From contig NZ_PUQD01000008.1 in the NCBI RefSeq assembly GCF_003331055.1, forward strand, positions 62,001 through 126,000: 64,000 bases of DNA. The letters run 5' to 3'. The translations under genes were made by a program, and so were the position numbers. Below, piece after piece: positions 38,102 through 48,997 of the stretch (positions within the stretch are counted from its first letter, which is position 1; every line of letters begins with the position of its first letter). The DNA is from Pseudomonas sp. AFG_SD02_1510_Pfu_092 (lineage in GTDB: Bacteria > Pseudomonadota > Gammaproteobacteria > Pseudomonadales > Pseudomonadaceae). The notes below the pieces were generated by a model. It was given only the letters and a program-made list of their open reading frames with translations. It did not search any database and had not been told where the DNA came from.

Positions 38102-39385
38102 TCAGAAGCCCAGGCGATCACGCAGGCTGTAATACCAGGCGCCAAGGGCGCTGAACGGCACGCGCAGCATTTGCCCACCCGGGAACGGGTAGTGCGGCAG
38201 GCCGGCGAAGGCGTCGAAACGCTCGGCCTGGCCACGCATGGCTTCGGCCAGCACCTTGCCCGCCAGGTGGGTGTAGGTCACGCCGTGACCCGAGCAGCCC
38301 TGGGAGTAGTAGATGTTGTCACCGATACGGCCAACCTGCGGCAGGCGCGACAGGGTCAGCAGGAAGTTGCCGGTCCAGGCGTAGTCGATCTTCACGTTCT
38401 TCAGTTGCGGGAAGGCCTTGAGCATCTTCGGGCGGATGATCGCCTCGATGTTGGCCGGGTCACGCGCGCCATACACCACGCCACCACCGAAGATCAGGCG
38501 CTTGTCACTGGTCAGGCGGTAGTAGTCGAGCAGGTAATTGCAGTCTTCGACGCAGTAGTCCTGCGGCAGCAGGGTGCGCGCCAGTTCGTCGCCCAGTGGC
38601 TCGGTGGTGATCACCTGGGTGCCGCATGGCATGGACTTGCTGGCCAGTTCCGGCACCAGGTTGCCCAGGTAGGCGTTGCCCGCGACGATGATGAACTTGG
38701 CGCGGACCTTGCCCTGCGGGGTGTGCACCACCGGGTTGGCGCCACGCTCGATACGTACCGCCGGGGTCTGCTCATAGATGATGCCGCCCAGCGACTCGAC
38801 CGCAGCGGCTTCGCCCAGGGCCAGGTTCAGCGGGTGGATGTGCCCGCCGCTCATGTCCAGCATACCGCCCACATAGTTGTCGCAAGCGACCACTTCGCGG
38901 ATGCGCTTCTGGTCCATCAGCTCCAGCTGATTGTGGCCAAAGCGTTCCCACAGGCGCTTTTGCGATTCCAGGTGGCCCATCTGCTTGCTGGTCAGGGCGG
39001 CGAACACGCCGCCGTCCTTCAGGTCGCACTGGATGTTGTACTTGGCCACGCGCTCACGAATGATGCGCCCGCCTTCGAAGGCCATGTGGCCCAGCAGTTG
39101 TGCCTGCTGGGGGCCGACGGTGCGTTCGATGACGTCGATGTCGCGGCTGTAGCTGTTGACGATCTGGCCACCGTTGCGGCCCGACGCGCCGAAGCCGACC
39201 TTGGCCGCTTCGACGATGCTCACCTTGAAGCCGTTTTCCAGCAGGAACAACGCGCTGGACAGGCCGGTGTAGCCGGCACCGATGACGCATACATCGGTTT
39301 CCACCTCACCCTGCAGCGCCGGACGTGGCGGCACCGGGTTGGCCGAGGCGGCGTAGTAGGACTGGGGGTAGGGGGTGTTAGCCAT
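38102..39385 (-). CDS. puuB: Gamma-glutamylputrescine oxidase-like FAD oxidoreductase
   Basis: 427-residue FAD-binding oxidoreductase of the DAO family. The N-terminal dinucleotide site reads VCVIGAGYTGLSSALFLLENG followed by GFGASGRNGGQIVN, and the C-terminal RLPQVGRIGDNIYYSQGCSGHGVT with HLAGKVLAEAM completes the FAD site. Similarity is to PuuB, which oxidises gamma-glutamylputrescine in putrescine use, but the other puu genes are not in this window, so another amine substrate is possible. Confidence 0.83.
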   Translation of the reverse strand: MANTPYPQSYYAASANPVPPRPALQGEVETDVCVIGAGYTGLSSALFLLENGFKVSIVEAAKVGFGASGRNGGQIVNSYSRDIDVIERTVGPQQAQLLGHMAFEGGRIIRERVAKYNIQCDLKDGGVFAALTSKQMGHLESQKRLWERFGHNQLELMDQKRIREVVACDNYVGGMLDMSGGHIHPLNLALGEAAAVESLGGIIYEQTPAVRIERGANPVVHTPQGKVRAKFIIVAGNAYLGNLVPELASKSMPCGTQVITTEPLGDELARTLLPQDYCVEDCNYLLDYYRLTSDKRLIFGGGVVYGARDPANIEAIIRPKMLKAFPQLKNVKIDYAWTGNFLLTLSRLPQVGRIGDNIYYSQGCSGHGVTYTHLAGKVLAEAMRGQAERFDAFAGLPHYPFPGGQMLRVPFSALGAWYYSLRDRLGF

Positions 39386-39588
39386 GCTGCAGGAACCTCG
39401 TGTTTTATATTTTTAACGAATGTACCGATGCTATCAATAATAATAAACACCCGCTAGTCGTCCGTTGAAAATCCTTTACCCGGACCCTATCCGCTCGTCT
39501 TTCTATAAACAGTTTTAGATTCAGTAGCTTAGCGCGAAAAAAAGTGTTGACAGGGTTTTTGGAATGCGTAGAATGCGCACCACACGAC

Positions 39589-39665
39589 AGGCACATAGCT
39601 CAGTTGGTTAGAGCACCACCTTGACATGGTGGGGGTCGTTGGTTCGAGTCCAATTGTGCCTACCA
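39589..39665 (+). tRNA. tRNA-Val (GAC), copy 1
   Basis: 77 nt. Acceptor AGGCACA / TGTGCCT, anticodon GAC in TTGACAT, encoded CCA. A TTGACA box lies 43 bp upstream. Confidence 0.95.
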
Positions 39666-39670
39666 AATCG

Positions 39671-39705
39671 AAAAAGGGGTGATCCGTAAGGGTCACTCCT
39701 TTTTT
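39671..39705 (+). terminator. Terminator of tRNA-Val copy 1
   Basis: AAAAAGG..GTGA / TCAC..CCTTTTT imperfect stem with GTAA loop and a T-run. Confidence 0.8.
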
Positions 39706-39820
39706 CATTGGGCTTTCCTGCGCCCCGAGGGCTGCGCGGCAAAAGCCTGAAAGTTTTTGATTTTTCTGAAAAAACGCTTTACAGGCGCGCATTCGATCTC
39801 TAATATGCGCACCACACGAC

Positions 39821-39897
39821 AGGCACATAGCTCAGTTGGTTAGAGCACCACCTTGACATGGTGGGGGTCGTTGGTTCGAGTCCAATTGTGCCTACCA
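39821..39897 (+). tRNA. tRNA-Val (GAC), copy 2
   Basis: Identical in its 77 nt to the copy at 39589-39665, also sharing ATGCGCACCACACG just upstream, so each copy has its own promoter region; the pair arose by duplication. Confidence 0.95.
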
Positions 39898-39902
39898 AAT
39901 CG

Positions 39903-39934
39903 AAAAAGGGCGATCAGCAATGATCGCCCTTTTT
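39903..39934 (+). terminator. Terminator of tRNA-Val copy 2
   Basis: AAAAAGGGCGATCA / TGATCGCCCTTTTT with GCAA loop, perfect stem. Confidence 0.92.
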
Positions 39935-40027
39935 GCTGTGCGCGCGAAGCAGCGTGTAACGTTTGGTCGCGCTTCGGGCATGGCCCGGCATGCTAGAATC
40001 CGCCCCTTCGAATCTGGAGGTACACGC

Positions 40028-40597
40028 GTGCGCAAACTGGCTGTGGTAATGGCAGTGCTCGCCCTGGCGGGCTGTGAGAACGAGGTCGAAGGCGTGCACA
40101 AGCAGGTGGCTGAACACCTGCACAACCCCAAGACCGCCAAGTTCGGCAACGTGCGGATCGACACCCACGGTACTCTCTGCGGCCAGGTCCGCGGCAAGGA
40201 CGATGCCGGCCAGTACGAGGCCTACCGCAGCTACGTGGCGATCAAGCGCGATGGCCAATACGAAATCATCGTCGATGACAACGGCAACAACCTGCGTATC
40301 CGCGAACTGTGCGGTGGCGCCGAGCTGCAGCGCCGGGCCGAAGCCCTGGCCGGCCAGCCTGCCCCGCAAGGCTGGGATGTGGAAGTGATCCAGGGCGCCA
40401 ACATGGGCGCGCTCAGCGACATGACTGCCCGCCTGATCGAAAAGGGCATCCCGTCCTCGGTGGAGTACCGCGACGGCAAGCCGGTGGTGCTGATGGGGCC
40501 GTTCCCGACCCGCGAAGAAGCCGAAGCCCGCAAGGCCGAGGTCATGGCCAAGCTGGGTACCGATTCGGTGGTCATCCAGCACGGCGCGGCTCGCTAA
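40028..40597 (+). CDS. Lipoprotein with C-terminal SPOR-like domain
   Basis: 189 residues. VRKLAVVMAVLALAGCENE is a lipoprotein signal with lipobox LAGC; the start is a GTG behind GGAGG. The middle part DGQYEIIVDDNGNNLRIREL is uncharacterised. The C-terminus GALSDMTARLIEKGIPSSVE and VLMGPFPTREEAEARKAEV fits a SPOR domain, which binds denuded peptidoglycan glycans at the division site. Confidence 0.78.
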   Translation: MRKLAVVMAVLALAGCENEVEGVHKQVAEHLHNPKTAKFGNVRIDTHGTLCGQVRGKDDAGQYEAYRSYVAIKRDGQYEIIVDDNGNNLRIRELCGGAELQRRAEALAGQPAPQGWDVEVIQGANMGALSDMTARLIEKGIPSSVEYRDGKPVVLMGPFPTREEAEARKAEVMAKLGTDSVVIQHGAAR

Positions 40598-40701
40598 CCC
40601 CGCCGGCACGTTGCGCTAGACCCCGCAAGCACGTTGCGCTAGACAATGTGCGCCCAGTTTTGGCTATGCTTGGCAAGAGGAAGCTGAACGGGGAGGGCCT
40701 C

Positions 40702-41127
40702 ATGTCTACACTGGAGCGGGCCATTGCCGTGGCCGCCAGGGCGCATGAAGGGCAATACGACAGGGGTGGGGCGGCCTATATCCTTCACCCGCTACGCGTG
40801 ATGATGCGGGTTTCCACACCTGAACAACGGATTGTCGCGGTGCTTCACGATGTGATCGAAGACACGCCGCTGACCCTGTCCGACCTGGCACGCGAGGGCT
40901 TCGCGCTGAAGATTCTTGCCGCCTTGCTGGCGCTCAGCCGCCGTGAGGGCGAAGCCTACCAGGACTTCGTGGTGCGCCTGGGCGACGACCCGCTGGCGCG
41001 CACCGTCAAACTGGCCGATCTGGCCGACAACAGCGACCTTTCCCGTATTCCATGCCCAAGCCCTGCCGACCTCGCGCGGCTGACGCGCTACCGCGAAGCC
41101 AGCGCTTACCTGCAGGCACTGGCCTGA
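40702..41127 (+). CDS. Small HD-domain hydrolase, alarmone hydrolase-like
   Basis: 141 residues. Motifs match the (p)ppGpp hydrolase branch (SpoT N-domain / MESH1): AHEGQYDRGGAAYILHPLRV, VLHDVIEDTPL (HD) and TVKLADLADNSD. A standalone hydrolase of this size would be a small alarmone hydrolase. GGGAGG precedes the ATG. The substrate is inferred; NADPH or other nucleotides are alternatives in the family. Confidence 0.8.
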   Translation: MSTLERAIAVAARAHEGQYDRGGAAYILHPLRVMMRVSTPEQRIVAVLHDVIEDTPLTLSDLAREGFALKILAALLALSRREGEAYQDFVVRLGDDPLARTVKLADLADNSDLSRIPCPSPADLARLTRYREASAYLQALA

Positions 41128-41152
41128 GCTCGGCCGCAGGCCCTGTGCAAGG

Positions 41153-41395
41153 TCAGTCGTCCTTCGGCACCGTCCAGAAAATCTGCACGCCGCCATCGTC
41201 GCGGTGGGCGAGGGTGACGTTGTCGTTTTCGGCGATTTCCTCGAGCAGGGTTTCCCAGTCTTCCGGGGTTTCCTGGTCCAGGCGGAAGATCAGCGCTGCG
41301 CGGCTGCGCTGGGCGGTAGGGCTGTTGATGATCTTCTGGATGCGCATACCCAGTTGGGCATAGCTGCTCGGGGTGGCGGAGGCGGTGCTGGACAC
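41153..41395 (-). CDS. DUF1654 family protein
   Basis: 80 residues with the DUF1654 pattern: SYAQLGMRIQKIINSPTAQR, ALIFRLDQETPEDWETLLEE and HRDDGGVQIFW. The GTG at 41395 with AAGGAA eight bases upstream is preferred to ATGs further out. The family is largely confined to pseudomonads and has no established function. Confidence 0.78.
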   Translation of the reverse strand: MSSTASATPSSYAQLGMRIQKIINSPTAQRSRAALIFRLDQETPEDWETLLEEIAENDNVTLAHRDDGGVQIFWTVPKDD

Positions 41396-41479
41396 AGGGA
41401 TTTCCTTGTTGTGCTGTACGCACATACAGTATTTCACTGTGGGCATTTTCGCAACACCACCCCGAAAAGCCGGGCGCGA

Positions 41480-42886
<1,407 letters not shown>

Positions 42887-42936
42887 TTGACAAACCCCGG
42901 TCCTGTTTCCATAGTAGGTCAACGCAAACGTTTGCG
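42887..42936 (+). promoter_or_regulatory. rbs promoter and RbsR operator
   Basis: TTGACA (42887-42892), 17-nt spacer, CATAGT (42910-42915), then the perfect palindrome CGCAAACGTTTGCG at 42923-42936, a LacI-family operator immediately after the predicted start. RbsR encoded in the same operon would bind it and release on ribose. Confidence 0.8.
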
Positions 42937-42974
42937 ATCCGACAAAAAAAACACAAGATCCGGAGTCATCGCCC

Positions 42975-43931
42975 ATGAAACTGCCGTTCCCCGGTCGTCT
43001 GCTGGCCCTCGCGGTCATTGCCTCGCTGCCCTTCGCGCTGCCACTTTCTGCCGCCCATGCCGAAGAAAAGCCCAAAGTCGCCCTGGTCATGAAATCACTG
43101 GCCAACGAGTTCTTCCGCACCATGGAGGATGGCGCCAAGGCCTACCAGAAAGAACACACCGACCAATTCGAGCTGATCGCCAACGGTATCAAGAACGAGA
43201 CTGACACCGGCGAACAGATCCGCATCGTCGAACAAATGGTCAACGCCGGCGCCAAGGCCCTGGTCATTGCCCCGGCCGATTCCAAGGCGCTGGTGTCGGC
43301 AGTGAAGAAGGCCATGGATCAAGGCGTGGTGGTGATCAACATCGACAACCGCCTGGACCCGGAACTGCTCAAGAGCAAAGGCATCAGCGTGCCCTTCGTC
43401 GGCCCCGACAACCGCAAGGGCGCGCGCCTGGTGGGCGACTACCTGGCCAACGAGAAGCTCAAGGCCGGCGACCAGGTCGGCATCATCGAAGGTGTGCCGA
43501 CCACCACCAACGTCCAGCAGCGCAGCGCCGGCTTCAAGGATGCCATGGACGCCGCGCAGATCAAGATCGTCTCGGTGCAGAGCGGCAACTGGGAAATCGA
43601 CAAAGGCAACGCCGTTGCCGCCTCCATGCTCAATGAATACCCCGACCTGAAAGCGCTGCTGGCCGGCAACGACAGCATGGCCCTGGGCGCGGTTTCGGCC
43701 GTGCGCGCCGCCGGCAAGACTGGCCAGGTGCAGGTGGTCGGCTACGACAACATCAACGCCATCAAGCCGATGCTCGCTGACGGGCGTGTGCTGGCCACCC
43801 TCGACCAGGCGGCCAGCCAGCAAGCGGTGTTCGGTATTCAGGCGGCGTTGAAAATGGTCAAGGGCGAGAAGCCCGATGTGGATGCCGACAACGTCATCCA
43901 GACCCCTGTCCAACTCATCACCAAGCCCTGA
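42975..43931 (+). CDS. rbsB: Ribose-binding periplasmic protein RbsB
   Basis: 318 residues. Signal peptide ending LSAAHA, then the sugar-binding fold with VALVMKSLANEFFRTMEDGA, LVIAPADSKALVSAV, INIDNRLD and GYDNINAIKPML. Captures ribose for RbsAC. CGGAGTC is upstream of the start. First gene of the operon. Confidence 0.95.
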   Translation: MKLPFPGRLLALAVIASLPFALPLSAAHAEEKPKVALVMKSLANEFFRTMEDGAKAYQKEHTDQFELIANGIKNETDTGEQIRIVEQMVNAGAKALVIAPADSKALVSAVKKAMDQGVVVINIDNRLDPELLKSKGISVPFVGPDNRKGARLVGDYLANEKLKAGDQVGIIEGVPTTTNVQQRSAGFKDAMDAAQIKIVSVQSGNWEIDKGNAVAASMLNEYPDLKALLAGNDSMALGAVSAVRAAGKTGQVQVVGYDNINAIKPMLADGRVLATLDQAASQQAVFGIQAALKMVKGEKPDVDADNVIQTPVQLITKP

Positions 43932-43952
43932 CCGCTGGCCGGAGAAACCGCC

Positions 43953-45506
43953 ATGCCTGCATCGGCCAATGAAGTGGTGCTCGCCGCCAGCGGCCTTGGC
44001 AAGACCTACGCCCAGCCGGTGCTCGGCGAGGTCAGCCTGAACCTGCGAGCCGGCGAAGTGCTGGCCCTGACCGGCGAGAACGGCGCCGGCAAGAGCACCC
44101 TGTCCAAACTCATCAGCGGCCTGGAAACCCCCACCACCGGGCACATGACCTACCGCGGCCAGGCCTATGCGCCCGGCAGCCGCAGCGAGGCTGAGCGCCT
44201 CGGCGTGCGCATGGTCATGCAGGAGCTGAACCTGCTGCCGACGTTGACCGTGGCGGAAAACCTGTTCCTCGACAACCTGCCCGGGCGCTTTGGCTGGATC
44301 AGCCAGAAGCGCCTGCGCCAGCTGGCCGTGGCCGCCATGGCCCAGGTCGGCCTCGACGCCATCGACCCGGACACCCCGGTCGGCGAGCTGGGCATTGGCC
44401 ATCAGCAGATGGTCGAGATCGCCCGCAACCTGATCGGCGACTGCCATGTGCTGATCTTCGACGAGCCCACCGCCATGCTCACCGCGCGCGAGGTGGAGCT
44501 GTTGTTCACCCAGATCGAGCGCCTGCGCCAACGCGGCGTGGCCATCGTCTACATCTCCCACCGCCTGGAAGAACTGCAGCGGGTGGCCCAGCGCATCGTC
44601 GTGCTGCGCGACGGCAAGCTGGTTTGCGACGAGCCGATCCAGCGCTACAGCAGTGCCGAGCTGGTCAACCTGATGGTTGGCCGCGAACTGGGCGAGCACA
44701 TCGACCTGGGCCGCCGACAGATCGGCGTGCCGTTGCTCAAAGTCGACAAGCTCTGCCGTGCGGACAAGGTGCGCGAGGTGTCGTTCGAGGTCAGGGCAGG
44801 GGAGATATTCGGTATTTCCGGCCTGATCGGCGCCGGCCGTACCGAGCTGCTGCGCCTGATCTACGGCGCCGACCGTGCCGACAGCGGCAGCATTGCGCTC
44901 GGCCAGCCGCCCCAGGTGGTCAACATCGATTCGCCCAAGGCCGCAGTGCAAGCCGGTATCGCCCTGATCACCGAAGACCGCAAAGGCGAAGGCCTGCTGC
45001 TGACCCAGTCGATCAGTGCCAATATCGCCTTGGGTAACCTTGGCGCCGTTTCCCGCGCCGGGGTGCTCGATGGCGAGGCCGAAAGGGCCTTGGCCGAACG
45101 CCAGATCCAGGCCATGCGCATTCGCAGTGCCGGCCCGCAGCAAGTGGTGAGCGAGTTGTCCGGCGGCAACCAGCAGAAGGTGGTGATCGGCCGCTGGCTG
45201 GAGCGCGACTGCCAGGTGCTGCTGTTCGATGAGCCTACCCGCGGCATCGACGTCGGCGCCAAGTTCGACATCTATGGCTTGCTGGCCGAGCTGGCGCGCC
45301 AGGGCAAGGCCCTGGTGGTGGTGTCCAGCGACCTGCGCGAACTGATGCTGATCTGCGACCGGATCGCCGTGCTCTCGGCTGGCCGCCTGATCGACACCTT
45401 CGCGCGCGAGCAATGGAGCCAGGACCAACTGTTGGCGGCGGCCTTTGCCGGTTATCAGAAACGTGACGCGCTGCTGCATGACGCAGCCCCCAGGATGGAC
45501 GCATGA
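43953..45506 (+). CDS. rbsA: Ribose ABC transporter ATP-binding protein RbsA
   Basis: 517 residues with two ABC domains. First Walker A GENGAGKSTLSKLI, second GLIGAGRTELLRLI (Lys replaced by Arg as usual in sugar transporters), second signature LSGGNQQKVVIGRWL. The stop overlaps rbsC by ATGA. Confidence 0.95.
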   Translation: MPASANEVVLAASGLGKTYAQPVLGEVSLNLRAGEVLALTGENGAGKSTLSKLISGLETPTTGHMTYRGQAYAPGSRSEAERLGVRMVMQELNLLPTLTVAENLFLDNLPGRFGWISQKRLRQLAVAAMAQVGLDAIDPDTPVGELGIGHQQMVEIARNLIGDCHVLIFDEPTAMLTAREVELLFTQIERLRQRGVAIVYISHRLEELQRVAQRIVVLRDGKLVCDEPIQRYSSAELVNLMVGRELGEHIDLGRRQIGVPLLKVDKLCRADKVREVSFEVRAGEIFGISGLIGAGRTELLRLIYGADRADSGSIALGQPPQVVNIDSPKAAVQAGIALITEDRKGEGLLLTQSISANIALGNLGAVSRAGVLDGEAERALAERQIQAMRIRSAGPQQVVSELSGGNQQKVVIGRWLERDCQVLLFDEPTRGIDVGAKFDIYGLLAELARQGKALVVVSSDLRELMLICDRIAVLSAGRLIDTFAREQWSQDQLLAAAFAGYQKRDALLHDAAPRMDA

Positions 45507-46498
45507 AAACCACTCCGCTGCACAGCCAGGGCGCCGCACCGCTGCGCCGCACTGGCACTTACCTTGGCCTGGGTACCTACCTGGGCCTGGCCGGCGCCTT
45601 GCTGGCGATGATCGTGCTGTTCTCGTTCCTCAGCAGCCATTTCTGGTCGTACAGCACCTTCAGCACCCTGGCCAACCAGATCCCCGACCTGATGGTGCTG
45701 GCGGTGGGCATGACCTTCGTGCTGATCATCGGCGGCATCGACCTGTCGGTGGGCTCGGTGCTGGCGCTGGCGGCCTCGACCGTCAGTGTGGCGATTCTCG
45801 GCTGGGGCTGGGGCGTGCTGCCCTCGGCCCTGCTGGGCATGGCCGTCGCCGCGCTGGCGGGCAGCATCACCGGCGGCGTCACCGTGGCCTGGCGCATTCC
45901 CTCGTTCATCGTCTCGCTCGGCGTGCTGGAAATGGCGCGCGGCCTGGCCTACCAGTTCACCGACTCGCGCACCGCGTACATCGGCGACGCCTATGCCTGG
46001 TTCTCCAACCCCGTCGCATTCGGGATCTCGCCGGCGTTCATCATCGCCTTGCTGGTCATCGTGCTGGCCCACTTGGTGCTGACGCGCACGGTGTTCGGCC
46101 GCTACCTGATCGGCATTGGCACCAACGAAGAAGCCGTGCGCCTGGCTGGCATCGACCCGCGCCCGTACAAGGTGCTGGTGTTCGCCCTGATGGGCCTGCT
46201 CGCCGGCCTGGCCGCGCTGTTCCAGATTTCCCGCCTGGAAGCGGCCGACCCCAACGCCGGCTCCGGCCTGGAGCTGCAGGTGATCGCCGCCGTGGTGATC
46301 GGCGGCACCAGCCTGATGGGCGGGCGTGGCTCGGTCATCAGCACCTTCTTTGGCGTGCTGATCATTTCGGTGCTGGCGGCCGGGCTGGCGCAGATCGGCG
46401 CCAGCGAACCGACCAAACGCATCATCACCGGGGCGGTGATCGTCATCGCCGTGGTGCTCGACACTTACCGTAGCCGGCGTGCAGGCCGGCGGAACTGA
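45503..46498 (+). CDS. rbsC: Ribose ABC transporter permease RbsC
   Basis: 331 residues with eight to ten hydrophobic segments, including GMTFVLIIGGIDLSVGSVLA and GTNEEAVRLAGIDPRPYKV, the loop that contacts RbsA. Overlaps rbsA by 4 bp and is followed by rbsR after 3 bp. Confidence 0.95.
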   Translation: MKTTPLHSQGAAPLRRTGTYLGLGTYLGLAGALLAMIVLFSFLSSHFWSYSTFSTLANQIPDLMVLAVGMTFVLIIGGIDLSVGSVLALAASTVSVAILGWGWGVLPSALLGMAVAALAGSITGGVTVAWRIPSFIVSLGVLEMARGLAYQFTDSRTAYIGDAYAWFSNPVAFGISPAFIIALLVIVLAHLVLTRTVFGRYLIGIGTNEEAVRLAGIDPRPYKVLVFALMGLLAGLAALFQISRLEAADPNAGSGLELQVIAAVVIGGTSLMGGRGSVISTFFGVLIISVLAAGLAQIGASEPTKRIITGAVIVIAVVLDTYRSRRAGRRN

Positions 46499-46501
46499 CT
46501 C

Positions 46502-47524
46502 ATGGCAACCATCAAAGACGTCGCGGCACTGGCAGGTATTTCCTACACCACCGTGTCCCATGTGCTGAACAAGACCCGCCCGGTCAGCGAGCAGGTGCGG
46601 CTGAAAGTCGAAGCCGCCATCGCCGAGCTCGACTACGTGCCCAGCGCCGTGGCGCGGTCGTTGAAGGCGCGCAGCACGGCCACCATCGGCCTGCTGGTGC
46701 CTAACAGCGTCAACCCGTACTTTGCCGAGCTGGCGCGGGGTATCGAAGACGCCTGCGAACGCAACGGCTACTGCGTGATCCTGTGCAACTCCGATGACGA
46801 CCCGCAGAAGCAGCGCAGCTACCTGCGCGTACTGCTGGAAAAACGCATCGACGGTCTGGTGGTGGCCTCGGTGGGCGAGGACGGCGACCTGCAGCAAAGC
46901 CTGGCTTGCGTGCGCACGCCCATGGTCATCGTCGACCGCGAACTGGAGGGCGTCGATGCCGACCTGGTGCGCATCGACCACGAACACGGTGCTTATCTGG
47001 CCACCCAGCATCTGCTGGCGCTCGGCCACCGCGACATTGCCTACATCGGCGGCCCCGCCGAGGCCGGGGTGACCCGGCTGCGCCTCAGCGGCTTCCACCG
47101 CGCCATGGCCGAGGCTGCGGCGCCGGTGCAGGGCAACCGCGTGCTGCATTGCGACTTCACCAGTCCCGGCGGCCATGCCGCGGCGGCGCAGCTGCTGCAA
47201 GGCGAGCGGCCGACGGCGATTTTCGCCGGCAACGACATGATCGGTTTTGGCGTGCTGCGCGCCGCTGCCGAACGCAAGATCAGCGTGCCGGCGGAACTGT
47301 CGGTGATCGGCTTCGACGACATCGAGCTCAGCCGTTATGTGTACCCGCCACTGACCACCGTAGGCCAGTCGATCCGCGAGCTGGGCGAGAGCGCCGCGTC
47401 GCTGTTGCTGGCGCGTATCGGTACCCCTCGGCAGGGCGCGGCAGAGCAACGTATCGTCGCCCCGCGTATCGTCCTGCGCGAATCCACCGGGCCGCGCCCG
47501 GACCTGTTCAACGATTACCGCTAA
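46502..47524 (+). CDS. rbsR: LacI-family ribose repressor RbsR
   Basis: 340 residues. Helix-turn-helix MATIKDVAALAGISYTTVSH, hinge YVPSAVARSLKARST and a periplasmic-binding-like effector domain. In the same operon it controls and upstream of which a LacI-type palindrome is found, so autoregulation is likely. Start three bases after rbsC. Confidence 0.94.
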   Translation: MATIKDVAALAGISYTTVSHVLNKTRPVSEQVRLKVEAAIAELDYVPSAVARSLKARSTATIGLLVPNSVNPYFAELARGIEDACERNGYCVILCNSDDDPQKQRSYLRVLLEKRIDGLVVASVGEDGDLQQSLACVRTPMVIVDRELEGVDADLVRIDHEHGAYLATQHLLALGHRDIAYIGGPAEAGVTRLRLSGFHRAMAEAAAPVQGNRVLHCDFTSPGGHAAAAQLLQGERPTAIFAGNDMIGFGVLRAAAERKISVPAELSVIGFDDIELSRYVYPPLTTVGQSIRELGESAASLLLARIGTPRQGAAEQRIVAPRIVLRESTGPRPDLFNDYR

Positions 47525-47539
47525 CGCTAAGGAAATGTC

Positions 47540-48448
47540 ATGAGTGCCAAGGTCGTGGTGGTCGGTAGCCTCAACATGGACCTGGTGGCCCGCGCCCAGC
47601 GCCTGCCCCGGGCCGGCGAAACGCTGCCTGGCGACAGTTTTTTCACCGTGCCGGGCGGCAAGGGGGCCAACCAGGCCGTGGCCGTGGCGCGCCTGGGCGG
47701 CAGCGTGGCGATGATCGGTAACGTCGGCGACGATGCCTATGGCCAGCAGCTGCGCCAGGCCCTGTTTGTAGAGGGTGTCGACTGCCGGGCGGTCGACACC
47801 TGCCCGGGGGTGTCCAGTGGTGTGGCGCTGATCACCGTGGATGCCGCCAGCCAGAACTGCATCGTCATCATTCCTGGCGGCAACGGCCTGCTGACGCCGC
47901 AGTCGGTGCAGCGCTTCGATGCGCTGCTGCAAGCTGCCGAGGTGATCATCTGCCAGCTGGAGGTGCCGACCGAGACCGTGGCCTGGACCTTGGCCAGGGG
48001 GCGTGAACTGGGCAAGCAGGTGATCCTCAACCCGGCGCCGGCCACCGGCCCGCTGCCTGCCGACTGGTTCGCCAACGTCGACTACCTGGCCCCCAACGAA
48101 AGCGAGGCCGAAGCCCTGAGCGGGATCGCAGTGACCGACCTGGGCAGTGCACGCCGCGCCGGCGAGCGTTTGCGCCAGCTGGGGGCGGGCAAGGTGATCA
48201 TTACCCTGGGTGCGCAAGGGGCCCTGCTGGTTACTGCCCACGGGCACCGGCACTTCCCTGCGCCGCAGGTGCAGCCGCTGGACACCACTGCAGCCGGCGA
48301 TACCTTCATTGGTGGTTTTGCTGCTGGCCTGGTGCGCGGTATGGAGGAGGGCGAAGCGATTGCCTTCGGCCAGCGCGCCGCCGCGCTGTCGGTCACCCGT
48401 GCCGGCGCGCAGCCGTCGATTCCCTACCTGGCAGAGCTGACACCATGA
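47540..48448 (+). CDS. rbsK: Ribokinase RbsK
   Basis: 302 residues. PfkB family: [19 protein letters not shown] at the start, [18 protein letters not shown], and the active-site [17 protein letters not shown] with the catalytic aspartate. Phosphorylates ribose to ribose-5-phosphate. Overlaps rbsD by 4 bp. Confidence 0.95.
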   Translation: MSAKVVVVGSLNMDLVARAQRLPRAGETLPGDSFFTVPGGKGANQAVAVARLGGSVAMIGNVGDDAYGQQLRQALFVEGVDCRAVDTCPGVSSGVALITVDAASQNCIVIIPGGNGLLTPQSVQRFDALLQAAEVIICQLEVPTETVAWTLARGRELGKQVILNPAPATGPLPADWFANVDYLAPNESEAEALSGIAVTDLGSARRAGERLRQLGAGKVIITLGAQGALLVTAHGHRHFPAPQVQPLDTTAAGDTFIGGFAAGLVRGMEEGEAIAFGQRAAALSVTRAGAQPSIPYLAELTP

Positions 48449-48843
48449 AGAAAACCCCGCTGCTGAACGTAGCCCTGTCGCGCACCATTGCCGGCATGGG
48501 GCATGGCGACATTCTGGTGATCGGCGACGCCGGGCTGCCGGTGCCGCCGGGCGTGGAACTGATCGACCTGGCGGTTACCCCTGGTTTGCCGGATTTCGCC
48601 AGCGTGCTGCGCGCGGTGCTGAGCGAATTGCAGGTGGAGCGCCACGTGCTGGCCGAAGAAATGCAGAAAGTGGTGCCACCGGCGCTGGTCGAGATCGAGC
48701 GGCTGAAGGGCAAGCTGGGCAAGCGCGAATGGCGCAGCCATGAAGATTTCAAAGCGCTGTCGCGCAATGCTCGCGCCGTGGTGCGCACCGGCGAGTGCCA
48801 GCCCTACAGCAACATCGCGCTGATTTCCGGCGTGACTTTCTGA
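48445..48843 (+). CDS. rbsD: D-ribose pyranase RbsD
   Basis: 132 residues. [20 protein letters not shown] holds the catalytic histidine and aspartate of RbsD, and [18 protein letters not shown] the tail active-site residues. Interconverts ribose pyranose and furanose forms ahead of RbsK. Confidence 0.94.
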   Translation: MKKTPLLNVALSRTIAGMGHGDILVIGDAGLPVPPGVELIDLAVTPGLPDFASVLRAVLSELQVERHVLAEEMQKVVPPALVEIERLKGKLGKREWRSHEDFKALSRNARAVVRTGECQPYSNIALISGVTF

Positions 48844-48863
48844 AGGCGGGGGTTGCGCCCCGA

Positions 48864-48945
48864 ATCGCCGGCAAGCCAGCTCCCACAGGTTGCTGCACAG
48901 TGCTTGAGGTCATGCAGTACCTGTGGGAGCTGGCTTGCCGGCGAT
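48864..48945. repeat. Paired REP-like inverted repeat
   Basis: ATCGCCGGCAAGCCAGCTCC and its inverse, between rbsD and the nucleosidase gene. Confidence 0.78.
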
Positions 48946-48997
48946 GGGCCGCAAAGCGGCCCCAGCAACCACCACCCAGGCAACAGGAGTGCCACCC

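Noticed and set aside
45455-48253. 932-residue open frame on the minus strand across rbsC-rbsK
   Set aside because: Shadow of genes with clear domains on the other strand; composition Gln/His/Ala/Gly-rich, typical for antisense frames in GC-rich DNA. The same holds for 19650-21938 (+), 43095-45539 (-) and 51944-53908 (-).
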